From Acidimicrobiaceae bacterium (GTDB lineage Bacteria; Actinomycetota; Acidimicrobiia; Acidimicrobiales; RAAP-2), in the NCBI GenBank assembly GCA_003170315.1, contig PNAH01000026.1:63909-127908 (forward strand): a stretch of 64,000 nt of DNA. The letters run 5' to 3'. The translations under genes and the position numbers were made by a program. This document shows, in pieces, positions 1 through 8,825 of this stretch. Within the stretch, counting starts at the first letter, position 1. Each line of letters begins with the position of its first letter. A model generated the notes under the pieces. It did no database searches, was not told where the DNA came from, and saw only the letters and a list, made by a program, of their open reading frames with translations.

Positions 1-164
1 CGGTCCCTTCCTTATTCACGCTGTAAAACTAGGTTACGCCACCGAGATGACGCCGGATTGCTCCGAGAGTGTCGCCATTGCGAGAGGTACGATGACGTAA
101 CTCGGATCCTCGTTTCGTCACGAGACGCGAGTCCCTTAGGGTAAGTATGAGCAGGAGAAGACTC

Positions 165-1037
165 ATGGTGAATGACGAGACACTTCAGTTTGGCTCGTTG
201 AACGTACGGCGCCTCGGTTTCGGAACGATGCAACTCACGGGTCCGGGTGTGTGGGGACCACCGAGCGATCACGAACGGGCTATAGAGGTCTTGCGTCACA
301 GCGTCGAACTCGGTGTCAATCTGATTGACACCGCCGACTCCTATGGACCAAATGTCGCGGAGGAACTCGTTCGCGAGGCTCTTCATCCATACCCAGAAAC
401 GTTGACCATCGCCACCAAGGCCGGATTCACCAGGGCTGGTCCGAACCAGTGGGAGGAGTGTGGGCAACCCGACTACTTGCGTCAGCAGTGCGAGGGCAGC
501 CTCCGGCGGCTCGGCGTCGAGCAGATCGATCTCTTCCAACTTCACCGAGTTGACCCGAACGTCGACGCCGACGAACAGTTTGGCCTCTTGAAAGCGCTGC
601 GCGATGAGGGCAAGGTCCGTGAAGTGGGGCTGTCCGCGGTCAACGTGGCTCAGGTGGAGGCGGCGAGACGGATCGTCCCGATCGCGAGCGTGCAGAACCT
701 CTACAACATTGCCCAACGCGAGGGCGACGACGTCGTTGACTACTGCCAACAACACCAGATCGGATTCATTCCGTGGTTTCCGTTGGGTAGCGGCAAACTA
801 TCCGTAGACGGTGGACCGCTCGAAGGGCTATCGTTGGAACTCGGTGCCACGGTGCCCCAGATCTGTCTCGCGTGGCTACTTCGTCGTTCGTCGGTCATGC
901 TTCCCATACCCGGAACGTCATCGCTCGAGCATCTCAAAGAGAACTGCGAGGCTTCGAACGTCGCTCTCTCTGACGCCGCGTACGACAACTTGACTGATTC
1001 GCGCAGAGCGATACGCCGTTGGGCGATGAGTGGCTGA
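165..1037 (+). CDS. Aldo/keto reductase family oxidoreductase
   Basis: A 290-residue NADPH-type aldo/keto reductase, expected to be a cytosolic TIM barrel reducing aldehydes or ketones; the substrate cannot be read from sequence. The family catalytic tetrad is visible: D55 and Y60 in the NLIDTADSYG stretch, K85 in ATKAG and H127 in FQLHRVD. The ATG at 165 is preferred over the in-frame ATG at 147 because AGGAGAAG (153-160) lies just upstream of it. The next gene starts 17 bases after the stop on the same strand, so an operon with the amidohydrolase and adenylation genes is likely. Family assignment is firm; the physiological role is unknown. Confidence 0.93.
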   Translation: MVNDETLQFGSLNVRRLGFGTMQLTGPGVWGPPSDHERAIEVLRHSVELGVNLIDTADSYGPNVAEELVREALHPYPETLTIATKAGFTRAGPNQWEECGQPDYLRQQCEGSLRRLGVEQIDLFQLHRVDPNVDADEQFGLLKALRDEGKVREVGLSAVNVAQVEAARRIVPIASVQNLYNIAQREGDDVVDYCQQHQIGFIPWFPLGSGKLSVDGGPLEGLSLELGATVPQICLAWLLRRSSVMLPIPGTSSLEHLKENCEASNVALSDAAYDNLTDSRRAIRRWAMSG

Positions 1038-1054
1038 ATGAACGAACCGCTTCG

Positions 1055-2803
1055 ATGAGTTCAGATTTGGTAATACGAAACGGTCTAGTCATCGACGGAT
1101 CCGGGAACTCGGCGCGACGATGCGACGTCGCGATAGAGGGTCAACGGATCATCGACGTCGGCGATGACATCGGACGAGGTCACCGCGAAATCGACGCCGA
1201 CGGACTCGTCGTGACACCAGGATTCATTGACCCTCATACGCACTACGACGGACAGGCGACGTGGGACCCGTGGCTGGCGCCCTCGTCGCAACATGGCGTG
1301 ACGACCGTGGCGATGGGCAACTGCGGGGTCGGCTTCGCCCCCGTGGCACCGAGCTTTCACAACCAACTCATCGAAATGATGGAGGGTGTCGAGGACATTC
1401 CCGGCACCGCGTTGCACGAAGGACTTCGTTGGGACTGGGAGTCGTTCCCCGAGTACTTCGACGCACTTGATCGTCAAGAGCGCACGATCGACGTGGCCAC
1501 CCACGTCCCACACGCGGCACTGCGCGCGTACGTCATGGGCGAACGCGGTGGTGATTCCCTCGAACAACCCGAAGAACATGAACTCGAAAAGATGGCGCAC
1601 CTTTTGGGCGAGGGACTCGAGGCTGGCGCGCTCGGCATCTCCACGTCGCGCACGGAACGGCACCGAACCAGCCGCGGCGAGAACCTCGGAACTCTTCGTG
1701 CTGGAGAACCAGAGCTACAGGCTCTGGCGTCGGTGTTGAAAATGAAAGGACGTGGGGTCTTTCAGCTCGTCTCCGACAGCTACCGAACTGCAGACGACGA
1801 CTTCGCTCGCTCGGAGTTTTCGTTGATCTCAGAGATTGCCCGCACGAGTGGACGTCCGGTGAGTTTCACCGTTCAGCAGGACTTCGAAGCCCCCGAGAGG
1901 TGGCGCGACCTAATGGCGTTAGCGCAGTCGCTTCAACTCGAAGGACTCGATGTCAAGGCGCAAGTCGCTCCTCGACCCATCGGTGTGCTCCTCGGCCTCC
2001 AGGCGTCAGCCAATGTCTTCACGCCAGTTCGGGCGTACGCGCGCATCGCCCAACTGCCGCTCGCCGAACGGGTCATCGCGCTACACAACTCTGAACTTCG
2101 CCAGCAGATACTCAAGAGTCACGCGGCCCTAACCTCGGGCGATGACGCCTTCGAGGGTCATGCTTTCTTTGGCCGCTTCGACGAGATGTTCGTCCTCGCT
2201 GAGCCGGTCAACTACGACCTCGACCCCAGTCAATCTCTCGGCGCAACGGCTCGTCGACTAGGGGTCGACCCCCGAGAATATGCCTATGACTTGCAGTTGC
2301 AACGAGAGGGTCGTCAGCTCATCTACACGCCTTTTTTCAACTTTGTCCGCGGCAACCTCGACGCGGTTCGCGAGATGATCACGTCGCCCGTCGCGATGTT
2401 TGGACTCTCCGACGGGGGTGCGCACTGCGGTGCAATCTGTGACGCCAGTATGACCACGAGCTTCATGACACTGTGGGCACGCGGTCGAACCGATGAGACG
2501 AGAATCCCTCTTGAGTCCGTCGTGCACCAGTTGACTCAGCGACCGGCGGCGCACTTTGGATGGATCGATCGAGGTCTCATCGCTCCAGGACTTCTTGCCG
2601 ATCTCAACATCATTGACTTCGAGGGACTCGCCTGCGCATCGCCGCGCATCGTCACGGACTTGCCTGCGGGAGGACGTCGTCTCCTGCAGTCGGCTAGCGG
2701 GTACCGCTACACCATGAAGCGCGGGTCTGTAACGTTCGAGGACGGAGTCGAGACCGGAAAGCTTCCCGGCAGATTGCTCCGTGGGTCCCAGAGCGGCAAC
2801 TGA
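1055..2803 (+). CDS. N-acyl-D-amino-acid deacylase (D-aminoacylase) family amidohydrolase
   Basis: A 582-residue metal-dependent amidohydrolase of the D-aminoacylase group, whose members hydrolyse N-acyl-D-amino acids. The first metal motif is PHTHYDG (H61, H63). The family's conserved cysteine lies in the segment around NCGVGFAPV (C90), and a C-terminal SDGGAHC segment carries the late active-site aspartate region. The N-terminal 55 and C-terminal 100 residues form the composite beta sandwich usual for the superfamily. The ATG at 1055 is chosen over a TTG at 1019 because it places the conserved LVIRNGLVIDGSG start at residue 5 and avoids overlap with the upstream gene. It lies between the aldo/keto reductase and an adenylation gene. 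Exact substrate unknown; annotated relatives are often only 'amidohydrolase'. Confidence 0.9.
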   Translation: MSSDLVIRNGLVIDGSGNSARRCDVAIEGQRIIDVGDDIGRGHREIDADGLVVTPGFIDPHTHYDGQATWDPWLAPSSQHGVTTVAMGNCGVGFAPVAPSFHNQLIEMMEGVEDIPGTALHEGLRWDWESFPEYFDALDRQERTIDVATHVPHAALRAYVMGERGGDSLEQPEEHELEKMAHLLGEGLEAGALGISTSRTERHRTSRGENLGTLRAGEPELQALASVLKMKGRGVFQLVSDSYRTADDDFARSEFSLISEIARTSGRPVSFTVQQDFEAPERWRDLMALAQSLQLEGLDVKAQVAPRPIGVLLGLQASANVFTPVRAYARIAQLPLAERVIALHNSELRQQILKSHAALTSGDDAFEGHAFFGRFDEMFVLAEPVNYDLDPSQSLGATARRLGVDPREYAYDLQLQREGRQLIYTPFFNFVRGNLDAVREMITSPVAMFGLSDGGAHCGAICDASMTTSFMTLWARGRTDETRIPLESVVHQLTQRPAAHFGWIDRGLIAPGLLADLNIIDFEGLACASPRIVTDLPAGGRRLLQSASGYRYTMKRGSVTFEDGVETGKLPGRLLRGSQSGN

Positions 2804-2814
2804 GCGAAAGAACG

Positions 2815-4365
2815 ATGTTGACGAGCCACAGCGTGCTGCACGAGATCATCGATCGAGCGCTTGCCGATCCGAGCCACCCGGCGGCGACCGATCTCGATCG
2901 TGAGTTGAGTTACGCGGAACTTATTGATGAAGCAGCTCGTCTTGCCACCGGTCTTAACGATCATGGAGTAAGCGAGGGCGATCGCGTCGCTCTGCTCATC
3001 CCCAATTCAGTTGACTTCGTCGTCGCGGCGCTGGCCAGTTTGTGGGTCGGAGCCATCTTCGTTCCTTTGGCAATCACTGACCCGCCGTCGCGCTTGCAGA
3101 TGATCGTCGCCGATTGTGCGCCGGCACTCGTCATCACGTCTACACGAGAGGGCCACGAACCTCCCGCCTCACTAGGAGGCGTACAACCGGTGCCACTACA
3201 AGAACTTCGTGTAGAGGGCCGGGCACCGGCACCAGAGTCGAACGTCTCTTCGAGCGTGGCGTACATGATCTACACCTCGGGCACAACGGGGAGCCCGAAG
3301 GGAGTCCAAATCGGCAACGCAGCGTTCTCCGCTGCGGTGAGATCAATAGCTGATTCACTTGGAATCGTCCGAACGACCAGGACATTGTGCGTGTCGCCTT
3401 TTCACTTCGACGGTTCTTATGCCAATTTGTTCCCAACGTTGGTCGTAGGCGGAACCGTCATAATCCGCCCCCGAGAGGCGCTCTTATTTCCTCGAACGTT
3501 CTTCAACACGGTCGAGCAAGAGAAGATCACTTATTCGGGATTCACACCCAGCTATCTGCGATTGCTGCTCGCGAGCCCACAGGTGGGCAATCTCCGCAAC
3601 TCAACGCTCGAGATGATCGCTCTGGGCGGTGAGGTAATTTCAGTCACCGATCTTCGAGAGTTCTGGGCACGCTTGCCGTCGATTCGAGTGTTCAATCGCT
3701 ATGGGCCGACCGAGACGACGATTGCGGTCACGAACGTCGAACTTACGCCAGACATGATCGAAGGCGGCACCGTCACGATTGGCCGACCACACCCGGGTGT
3801 CTCCTTCGTTCTGGTGGACGACCATGAACGGGTCATCGAAGCGGCTTACCAGACCGGAGAGTTATACATTGGAGGCGATCAACTCATGGACGGATACTGG
3901 ACAAATCCTGAACTGACGAGTCACGTGATGCGCAGCGATCTCGTGCCAAACGTAAAGCTATACCGATCGGGAGATCTCGTCTACCACGACGAAGACGGGA
4001 ATTACGTATACGTGGACCGGACTGATCGGGTAATCAAACGAAGTGGCGTGCGCATTTCGCTCGTCGAACTGAGCGCGTCGATGAACAAAATCGACCACGT
4101 CGTGGCGGCAGCCTGCTTGACATTCGACCGTGACGGCGAACTCGGCATCGTCGCCTTCGTGATCTCCGAAGTAGAGCTCACCGCCATCGAAGCGCGCCGC
4201 GCGGCCAGCCAACTCATTCCCGAGAACATGCTGCCCGATCGAATTGAGTTTGTCGCTTCGATGCCGTTAAACACGTCAAATCAGCTGGACGAACCCCGAT
4301 TATTGGCGGCGGCCGGCCTTCGACCGTTTCAACCGATCACCGCACAACCCCCTGTCCCTACTTGA
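2815..4365 (+). CDS. Stand-alone amino-acid adenylation (AMP-binding) protein with altered A10 motif
   Basis: A 516-residue ANL-superfamily protein resembling NRPS adenylation domains or DltA rather than acyl-CoA ligases. Visible motifs: phosphate loop YTSGTTGSPKG (about 153-163), FDGS (198-201, the FDxS motif whose Asp binds the substrate amine in amino-acid-activating enzymes), NRYGPTE (294-300), YRSGDL (383-388) and the hinge DRTDRVIKRSGVR (about 401-413). The C-terminal A10 segment reads PLNTSNQLDEP, so the position of the catalytic lysine in the usual PxTxNGK is Gln490. No carrier-protein or condensation domain follows. It starts 11 bases after the amidohydrolase stop, suggesting co-transcription. 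It may activate an amino acid poorly, complete only the thioesterification half, or have a different role. Confidence 0.88.
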   Translation: MLTSHSVLHEIIDRALADPSHPAATDLDRELSYAELIDEAARLATGLNDHGVSEGDRVALLIPNSVDFVVAALASLWVGAIFVPLAITDPPSRLQMIVADCAPALVITSTREGHEPPASLGGVQPVPLQELRVEGRAPAPESNVSSSVAYMIYTSGTTGSPKGVQIGNAAFSAAVRSIADSLGIVRTTRTLCVSPFHFDGSYANLFPTLVVGGTVIIRPREALLFPRTFFNTVEQEKITYSGFTPSYLRLLLASPQVGNLRNSTLEMIALGGEVISVTDLREFWARLPSIRVFNRYGPTETTIAVTNVELTPDMIEGGTVTIGRPHPGVSFVLVDDHERVIEAAYQTGELYIGGDQLMDGYWTNPELTSHVMRSDLVPNVKLYRSGDLVYHDEDGNYVYVDRTDRVIKRSGVRISLVELSASMNKIDHVVAAACLTFDRDGELGIVAFVISEVELTAIEARRAASQLIPENMLPDRIEFVASMPLNTSNQLDEPRLLAAAGLRPFQPITAQPPVPT

Positions 4366-4461
4366 TTGCGAAGTGACGGTCGCTGTTGGTGCGAGACGAT
4401 AACGGAAGTGCGTGTCGCGTAGTCCCGCGAGACTCGTCACCGCTTAAGGAAAAACCATTCC

Positions 4462-5361
4462 CTACTTCGACGACGGAGAGTACGGCTCAGTTCGCTTCAA
4501 TAAGGAACGAGCGCTGCGCCGATACGCGTAGTAGTCCGTCTGCACGGAGGGGAGATCGTACAGCCAGTCCAGCGGCTCTCTGACGTCATCGACGTAACCG
4601 AGCGCCACCGTACCGCGCTGGTATCCCATCAGTCGCAGTAAGCCTTCGGGGAGCGTACGGGCGATCTCCGGGGGGCAGGCCAAGTACTGGTTCTCTTCCT
4701 GACGAAGCCACCCGAGCGAGTAACCAATATTGATACCAATGCGGTGGACGTTGGACCTATTCGCGCCGCCCCCGTGGTAGAGCGATCCGCCGTAGAGCAG
4801 AACCGAGCCCTTGCTCATTACGGCACCGCTGGTCAATTCGGAGTCCAACTCTGAGAGATTGTCTTCCCATAGATTGCTCCCCACGATTACGCGAGTGGCC
4901 CCCATCTCTTCCGTGAAATCAGTCAATGCCCACATCGTGGCGATCTCCGCCTCGAAGCCAGCTTGGAAGGGGTAGTGATCAAACGCCCATTGGTCACGAT
5001 GGATCATCTGTCCGGGTTCTCCGGGGCCAATGTCGATGAGTTGAGTTAGATCGACTTGGAACGTGCTGCCGTGGTCGCCGAGAGCGATGTCGAGTGTATT
5101 CAAAATCGTCGGGTCGGTGACCAGGGAGCGCACGCTCGGCGAGCGTGCGATAAGGGCACCGATACGTCGAGTCGCATGGCCCAAGAAGTCAGTGTCACCA
5201 CCACGGGTGGCAGCGATGTGCGGTTCGAGTTCGGAAAATATCTGATCCATCAATTCTGGAGCAGCGAGGTTCGAAATGATCACGCATCCGTCTTCGCGCA
5301 GGACCCGCGCGATGTCACTCGCTGTGGCGTCTCGACTTAAGGTCGTCGCGTTCTTTGGCAC
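4462..5361 (-). CDS. Phytanoyl-CoA dioxygenase (PhyH) family protein
   Basis: A 299-residue predicted Fe(II)/2-oxoglutarate-dependent oxygenase of the PhyH family. The iron facial triad is visible as HRD (H121, D123) and a distal H196 in SLYHGGGANRS, with R207 (VHR) placed to bind 2-oxoglutarate. The GTG at 5361 is preferred: the frame stays open to 5466, but that stretch is low complexity and would run almost into the divergent gene at 5472. This leaves a 110-base divergent promoter region. It converges on the adenylation gene, with 96 bases between the stops. PhyH enzymes often hydroxylate amino acids or lipids in secondary metabolism, so a link to the adenylation/deacylase operon is possible but unproven. 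Confidence 0.85.
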   Translation of the reverse strand: MPKNATTLSRDATASDIARVLREDGCVIISNLAAPELMDQIFSELEPHIAATRGGDTDFLGHATRRIGALIARSPSVRSLVTDPTILNTLDIALGDHGSTFQVDLTQLIDIGPGEPGQMIHRDQWAFDHYPFQAGFEAEIATMWALTDFTEEMGATRVIVGSNLWEDNLSELDSELTSGAVMSKGSVLLYGGSLYHGGGANRSNVHRIGINIGYSLGWLRQEENQYLACPPEIARTLPEGLLRLMGYQRGTVALGYVDDVREPLDWLYDLPSVQTDYYAYRRSARSLLKRTEPYSPSSK

Positions 5362-5471
5362 GGCGCCTATTGTACCTGGGGGGTGACGGTTTGCCGGGGT
5401 AGGAGTTTTGTTCTGCGTCTGCTGGTTCGCGTCCCGGATCCCATTAACGCACCCAGGAGGCTCCACAAAAC

Positions 5472-6386
5472 ATGCACCCGTTTCGATTCGCCCTGCAGAC
5501 CTCAGTCGCCCCGACCATGTCCGCCTGGAGGGACCGTGCCCGGATGGCGGAAGGATTGGGTTACTCGTCGCTGTACGTGACGGATCACCTCGATGCCCAA
5601 TTCGGCCCCCTGGTCGCGGCGACGGTGGCCGCCGAGGCGACTCGAACCCTCCATGTGGGGACGCTCGTTTTGAACAACGATCTGCGCAACCCGGTGCTTC
5701 TCGCCAAGGAGATCGCCTCCTTGGGACTGGCAGCAGAGGGCCGAATCGAATTGGGTCTCGGCGCCGGGTGGCTCCGCAACGACTACGAAGAATCGGGAAT
5801 CGAGTACGACAATGCGAGTCAACGGGTAGAGAGGTTGGCGGAGAGCCTCACCATCATGAGACAGCTGTGGAGCGAGGACGAAGTGACGTTTGAGGGCAAC
5901 TACTACAGTGTGCGCGGCGCCCGATGCGTTCCTCGACCGGTTTCGCCACCCAGAGTCATCGTCGGGGGAGGGAGCAAACGAGTACTCACAGTGGCGGCCG
6001 AGCAGGCGGACATTGTTAACGCGAGCCTTCCCTCTGGTGAAAAGAGCGGCGACGCGGCGAGCAAAGCCACCGTTGATCACTTCGATCGCTGCGTGAATTG
6101 GGTACGTGCGGCGGCGGGCGACCGTTTCAGCTCGCTCGAACTTCAGATCGCGGTCGTGGCCGTCATGGTGGTTGCGAGCCGGCGAGCCGCTGTTCGTAGC
6201 GCGACGATGCTCGGATTCGCCGGTGAAGAAGCTCTCGATCTCCCGGTCCTTCTTATCGGAAGCGAGGACGAACTCTGTGAGCGCTTGATCGAGCGTCGCG
6301 AAAGGTGGGGCTTCAGTAGCGTCGTGATACCGGGCGAGTCAATGGAGGTCTTCACTCCTATCGTGTCCCGGTTGGCCGGTTCGTAG
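5472..6386 (+). CDS. LLM class F420-dependent oxidoreductase
   Basis: A 304-residue luciferase-like monooxygenase-fold protein of the F420-dependent branch common in actinobacteria (resembles the TIGR03621 group). It has the N-terminal FALQTSV strand, the GYSSLYVTDH segment, the RTLHVGTLVLNNDLRNPVLLAKE block and GRIELGLGAGW, all typical of the cofactor-binding half of the barrel. AGGAGG at 5455-5460 lies 11 bases before the ATG and supports the start. F420H2 use is inferred from the family; substrate unknown. It is transcribed divergently from the PhyH gene and converges with the first glycosyltransferase of the glycan region. Confidence 0.9.
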   Translation: MHPFRFALQTSVAPTMSAWRDRARMAEGLGYSSLYVTDHLDAQFGPLVAATVAAEATRTLHVGTLVLNNDLRNPVLLAKEIASLGLAAEGRIELGLGAGWLRNDYEESGIEYDNASQRVERLAESLTIMRQLWSEDEVTFEGNYYSVRGARCVPRPVSPPRVIVGGGSKRVLTVAAEQADIVNASLPSGEKSGDAASKATVDHFDRCVNWVRAAAGDRFSSLELQIAVVAVMVVASRRAAVRSATMLGFAGEEALDLPVLLIGSEDELCERLIERRERWGFSSVVIPGESMEVFTPIVSRLAGS

Positions 6387-6423
6387 CGCCCGTACGGGAA
6401 TACGAAGGGACCTCTCGGCATTG

Positions 6424-6454
6424 AAGACGTTGCGTCAACACGCCTCAACGTCTT
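6424..6454. terminator. Inverted repeat between convergent genes, candidate bidirectional terminator
   Basis: AAGACGTTG at 6424-6432 and CAACGTCTT at 6446-6454 form a perfect 9-base-pair stem with a 13-base loop, in the 92-base gap between two converging genes. Neither side carries a long T run, so intrinsic termination is plausible but not certain. Confidence 0.35.
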
Positions 6455-6478
6455 GGGCGCCGCCTTTGTTCCTCGCAA

Positions 6479-7570
6479 TTAGCGGCGACTTGCTTCTTTG
6501 TAAGTTTCGATAGTCTCGCGAGCGACATTCGTCCAATCGAATCTTGTCGCCCAGGCAAGTCCAGCAGCTCCCATATCTTGATAATCCGCCTCCGAAAGCA
6601 TCTCAGCTTGCTGAAGGGCTTCGACGAGCGGTCCCACTCCGGGGTCGAATCGGATCGCGGCGTTATTGGGAATGTCGGTAAGAGCTGGCAATTTTGGAAT
6701 CACGATGGGTTTGCCGAAAGATTGAGCAAGCAGAAGAGAAGCGCTGTTGGTAATTGCGCGAAACGGAAATACAGCGACATCAGTGGCTTGAAAGTAGCGA
6801 GCAAGATCTTCGTCCGGCACCCACTCGAGCCTCGACACGGTTCTTCCTTGTGTCCCACTTATGAGTCGATTCACTTTCTCGCGGTAGTCCTGATCCGGAC
6901 AAAAGCCAGCGATAAGCAACTTGATCCTCGACGACTCCGGGAGTTGCGCGATGGCCAGTAAGAGCAGATCTGCTCCCTTGTATTCTTCAATTCTCCCGAT
7001 TAGAGCCACCACCACATCGTCACCACTGAATCCAAAGCTCGCGCGCGCTTCTTTCCGCGTGAGCGTCACCGGATAGCGATCGGCATACGGTCCAATCGGA
7101 ATAACCCGCACCAAGCGGGCACCCAATGCACGAAGCTCGGTCGCGGTTGCCTCCGAGAGTGCTATCACAACTTTTGCCTTGGACAGGAGGAGCTCTCGTG
7201 CCCGAACATCATCGGCAAATACTTGCTCGTGCGGCAACAGATCATGAGCCGTCCAAACGATGGCGTAACCCACTGATTGAGCCGTTCGAAGATACAAGCC
7301 GAACCACCACTCCATGATCTGCCTGGCCCACTGTTGTCGTGGCGCCCACGGAAGTGAGAACTGATAGATCCAGTGGATGTGCAGAATGCGAGAGCCGCGT
7401 GCCCGGTGCCAGATCAAAAGGGCTGGTGCCAGGAGGATGTTGAGGGTTTGAGAAGGAGTGGGGCCGCGGGTGTAGCGAACTTGTATTCCCGAAGCCTCAA
7501 TATCTTGATAAAGGAGATCTTGATAGTGCCGAACACGTGGCGTGACCAACACCGACAGCCTCGAAGTCAC
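6479..7570 (-). CDS. Glycosyltransferase, GT-B fold (family 4-like) with degenerate donor motif
   Basis: A 363-residue GT-B-type glycosyltransferase. The C-terminal donor half shows the usual ALIGRIEEYKGADLLLLAIAQL strand-helix and a late PIVIPKLPALTDIP block. The acidic EX7E pair of GT4 enzymes is not seen; the region reads ITNSASLLLAQSFGKP. The N-terminal half contains ILHIHWIYQF and IVWTAHDLLPHEQ, typical of acceptor-side domains. The ATG at 7570 overlaps the stop of the upstream GT2 gene by four bases (ATGA), so the two are translationally coupled and it is last in a four-gene minus-strand run (10849 to 6479). Sugar and acceptor unknown; probably cytosolic face of the membrane. Confidence 0.85.
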   Translation of the reverse strand: MTSRLSVLVTPRVRHYQDLLYQDIEASGIQVRYTRGPTPSQTLNILLAPALLIWHRARGSRILHIHWIYQFSLPWAPRQQWARQIMEWWFGLYLRTAQSVGYAIVWTAHDLLPHEQVFADDVRARELLLSKAKVVIALSEATATELRALGARLVRVIPIGPYADRYPVTLTRKEARASFGFSGDDVVVALIGRIEEYKGADLLLLAIAQLPESSRIKLLIAGFCPDQDYREKVNRLISGTQGRTVSRLEWVPDEDLARYFQATDVAVFPFRAITNSASLLLAQSFGKPIVIPKLPALTDIPNNAAIRFDPGVGPLVEALQQAEMLSEADYQDMGAAGLAWATRFDWTNVARETIETYKEASRR

Positions 7571-8544
7571 TTACCTGGTCTCACTAATTCGTGGAGTACT
7601 CCAGCTCCCATTGCCAGATGGTCGAGAAGCACAAGGCCCCGAAGTTCCTCGTTTCGATGACGCCACATAGGCCACAACAGCAGCAATGGATACCACCGCC
7701 ATTTTAACGTCAACGGAAGGCCAATCAAAAAGATTGCGTAGGCGATGGGTGCCGAGTTCAGTTGCGCAGCTTCGCCGATCCGATGCGGATGCTTCCGAAG
7801 AAGCCGGCACTCTCCTTTTCCATAGAAAAAAGCTCTGCGAAGTTGTCGCGTCGGGGTGCCATAATCATGCATGACGACTGCGTCCGGCACCCACCGCAGG
7901 CGATAGCCGCAATCAGTCAATCGCCAAGTGAAGTCGAGATCCTCCGCCGCCCCGAAGGACTCGTCGAATCCCCCCACGGCCTCGAAGGCCTCACGTCGAA
8001 AGGCCAAGTTGATCGTTGCCGCCATCGGTACGTAGTCAACGCGAGTGTCCGCGCCGGAAGACTGCACCCGCGAATAGACGCTCTTTCCAATCGCTCGTGC
8101 GGGGCCACAACAAACAATTTCGTTCTCGTCGAAAATTGGCGAGAGTAATCGCTCGAGCCAACCATCCTCCGGCAAGCAGCCGGAGTCGGTGAATACGATT
8201 ACGTCGCCCTTAGCGCGTCGCACACCAACGTTTCGCTGATGAGCGATCGTAATGCTTACGCCCACTGGTTGGTCGTAGTCAATCCACTGCGCCCATTCAT
8301 GAGATTCCCGAATGTCATCAAGTGCGCCGCCGGACGCGTCGACAACCAAAACCTCATCGACAATATTCCCGACGAAAGGCTTGATGGCATCGAGCGTGTC
8401 ACTCAAAAGTCGTTCGTTCTTGTTGACGATGACCAGGGATACCTCTACAAACCCGTTGTTAGTTTTCTTCAAGCGTGCACTCTCGTCAACCGCGCTATGA
8501 CTCTTAACGACCCGCGAAGAAGTCTCTTCTGAATTATGGACCAT
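7567..8544 (-). CDS. Family 2 glycosyltransferase with C-terminal membrane segments
   Basis: A 325-residue GT-A glycosyltransferase. It shows the nucleotide-binding start VSLVIVNKNE, the metal-binding acidic motif FTDSGC, and the GAAEDLDFTWRL segment with the catalytic ED pair. A hydrophobic stretch near the C-terminus (APIAYAIFLIGLPL and YPLLLLWPM) probably anchors it. The ATG at 8544 is chosen because AGGAG lies 8 bases upstream; the open frame to 8712 lacks family similarity. Downstream it overlaps the next glycosyltransferase by four bases. Upstream lies a candidate promoter with an overlapping dyad (8591-8633). Donor and acceptor unknown. Confidence 0.9.
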   Translation of the reverse strand: MVHNSEETSSRVVKSHSAVDESARLKKTNNGFVEVSLVIVNKNERLLSDTLDAIKPFVGNIVDEVLVVDASGGALDDIRESHEWAQWIDYDQPVGVSITIAHQRNVGVRRAKGDVIVFTDSGCLPEDGWLERLLSPIFDENEIVCCGPARAIGKSVYSRVQSSGADTRVDYVPMAATINLAFRREAFEAVGGFDESFGAAEDLDFTWRLTDCGYRLRWVPDAVVMHDYGTPTRQLRRAFFYGKGECRLLRKHPHRIGEAAQLNSAPIAYAIFLIGLPLTLKWRWYPLLLLWPMWRHRNEELRGLVLLDHLAMGAGVLHELVRPGK

Positions 8545-8590
8545 CGGGCAACTCCTGAAGCTGGAAGAAGCATCTCGACACTCATCTTGA

Positions 8591-8633
8591 TATGTACGTA
8601 ATAGTAATCTACCGGTCAATACGTGTACTGACC
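8591..8633 (-). promoter_or_regulatory. Candidate promoter with an overlapping dyad operator
   Basis: On the minus strand TTGACC (8619-8614) matches five of six bases of a -35 box. After 17 bases comes TACATA (8596-8591) as a weak -10 box, about 47 bases before the ATG at 8544. The -35 box lies in an imperfect palindrome (8614-8633, outer arms GGTCA/TGACC, inner TAC/GTA), which could be an operator. Prediction by eye only. Confidence 0.35.
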
Positions 8634-8825
8634 AACCGTTGTCGCTCTCGCCACGAACTTTCTCTACGAGACCGCGGGACAACAAATGTGAGTACCTTAT
8701 CCGGAGCGCCAATCCTCACGAGAGGTGTTGGCGATTGGAGAACTAGTGACGGAACAGTTGCCCAGAAAGGAAAGGGCCTCGTTTCGGCCTGAAGTATCTT
8801 TCGTGAATAAGGGACAGTTCCGTCG

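Noticed and set aside
1..29. A short match between the window start and about 8809-8823 (CGTGAATAAGG in reverse orientation), considered as an insertion-sequence end
   Set aside because: An 11-12 base match is expected by chance many times in a window of this size, and no transposase lies between the sites.
12..755. Long minus-strand open frame opposite the aldo/keto reductase
   Set aside because: It is the antisense shadow of a well-supported gene and has no family features or ribosome site.
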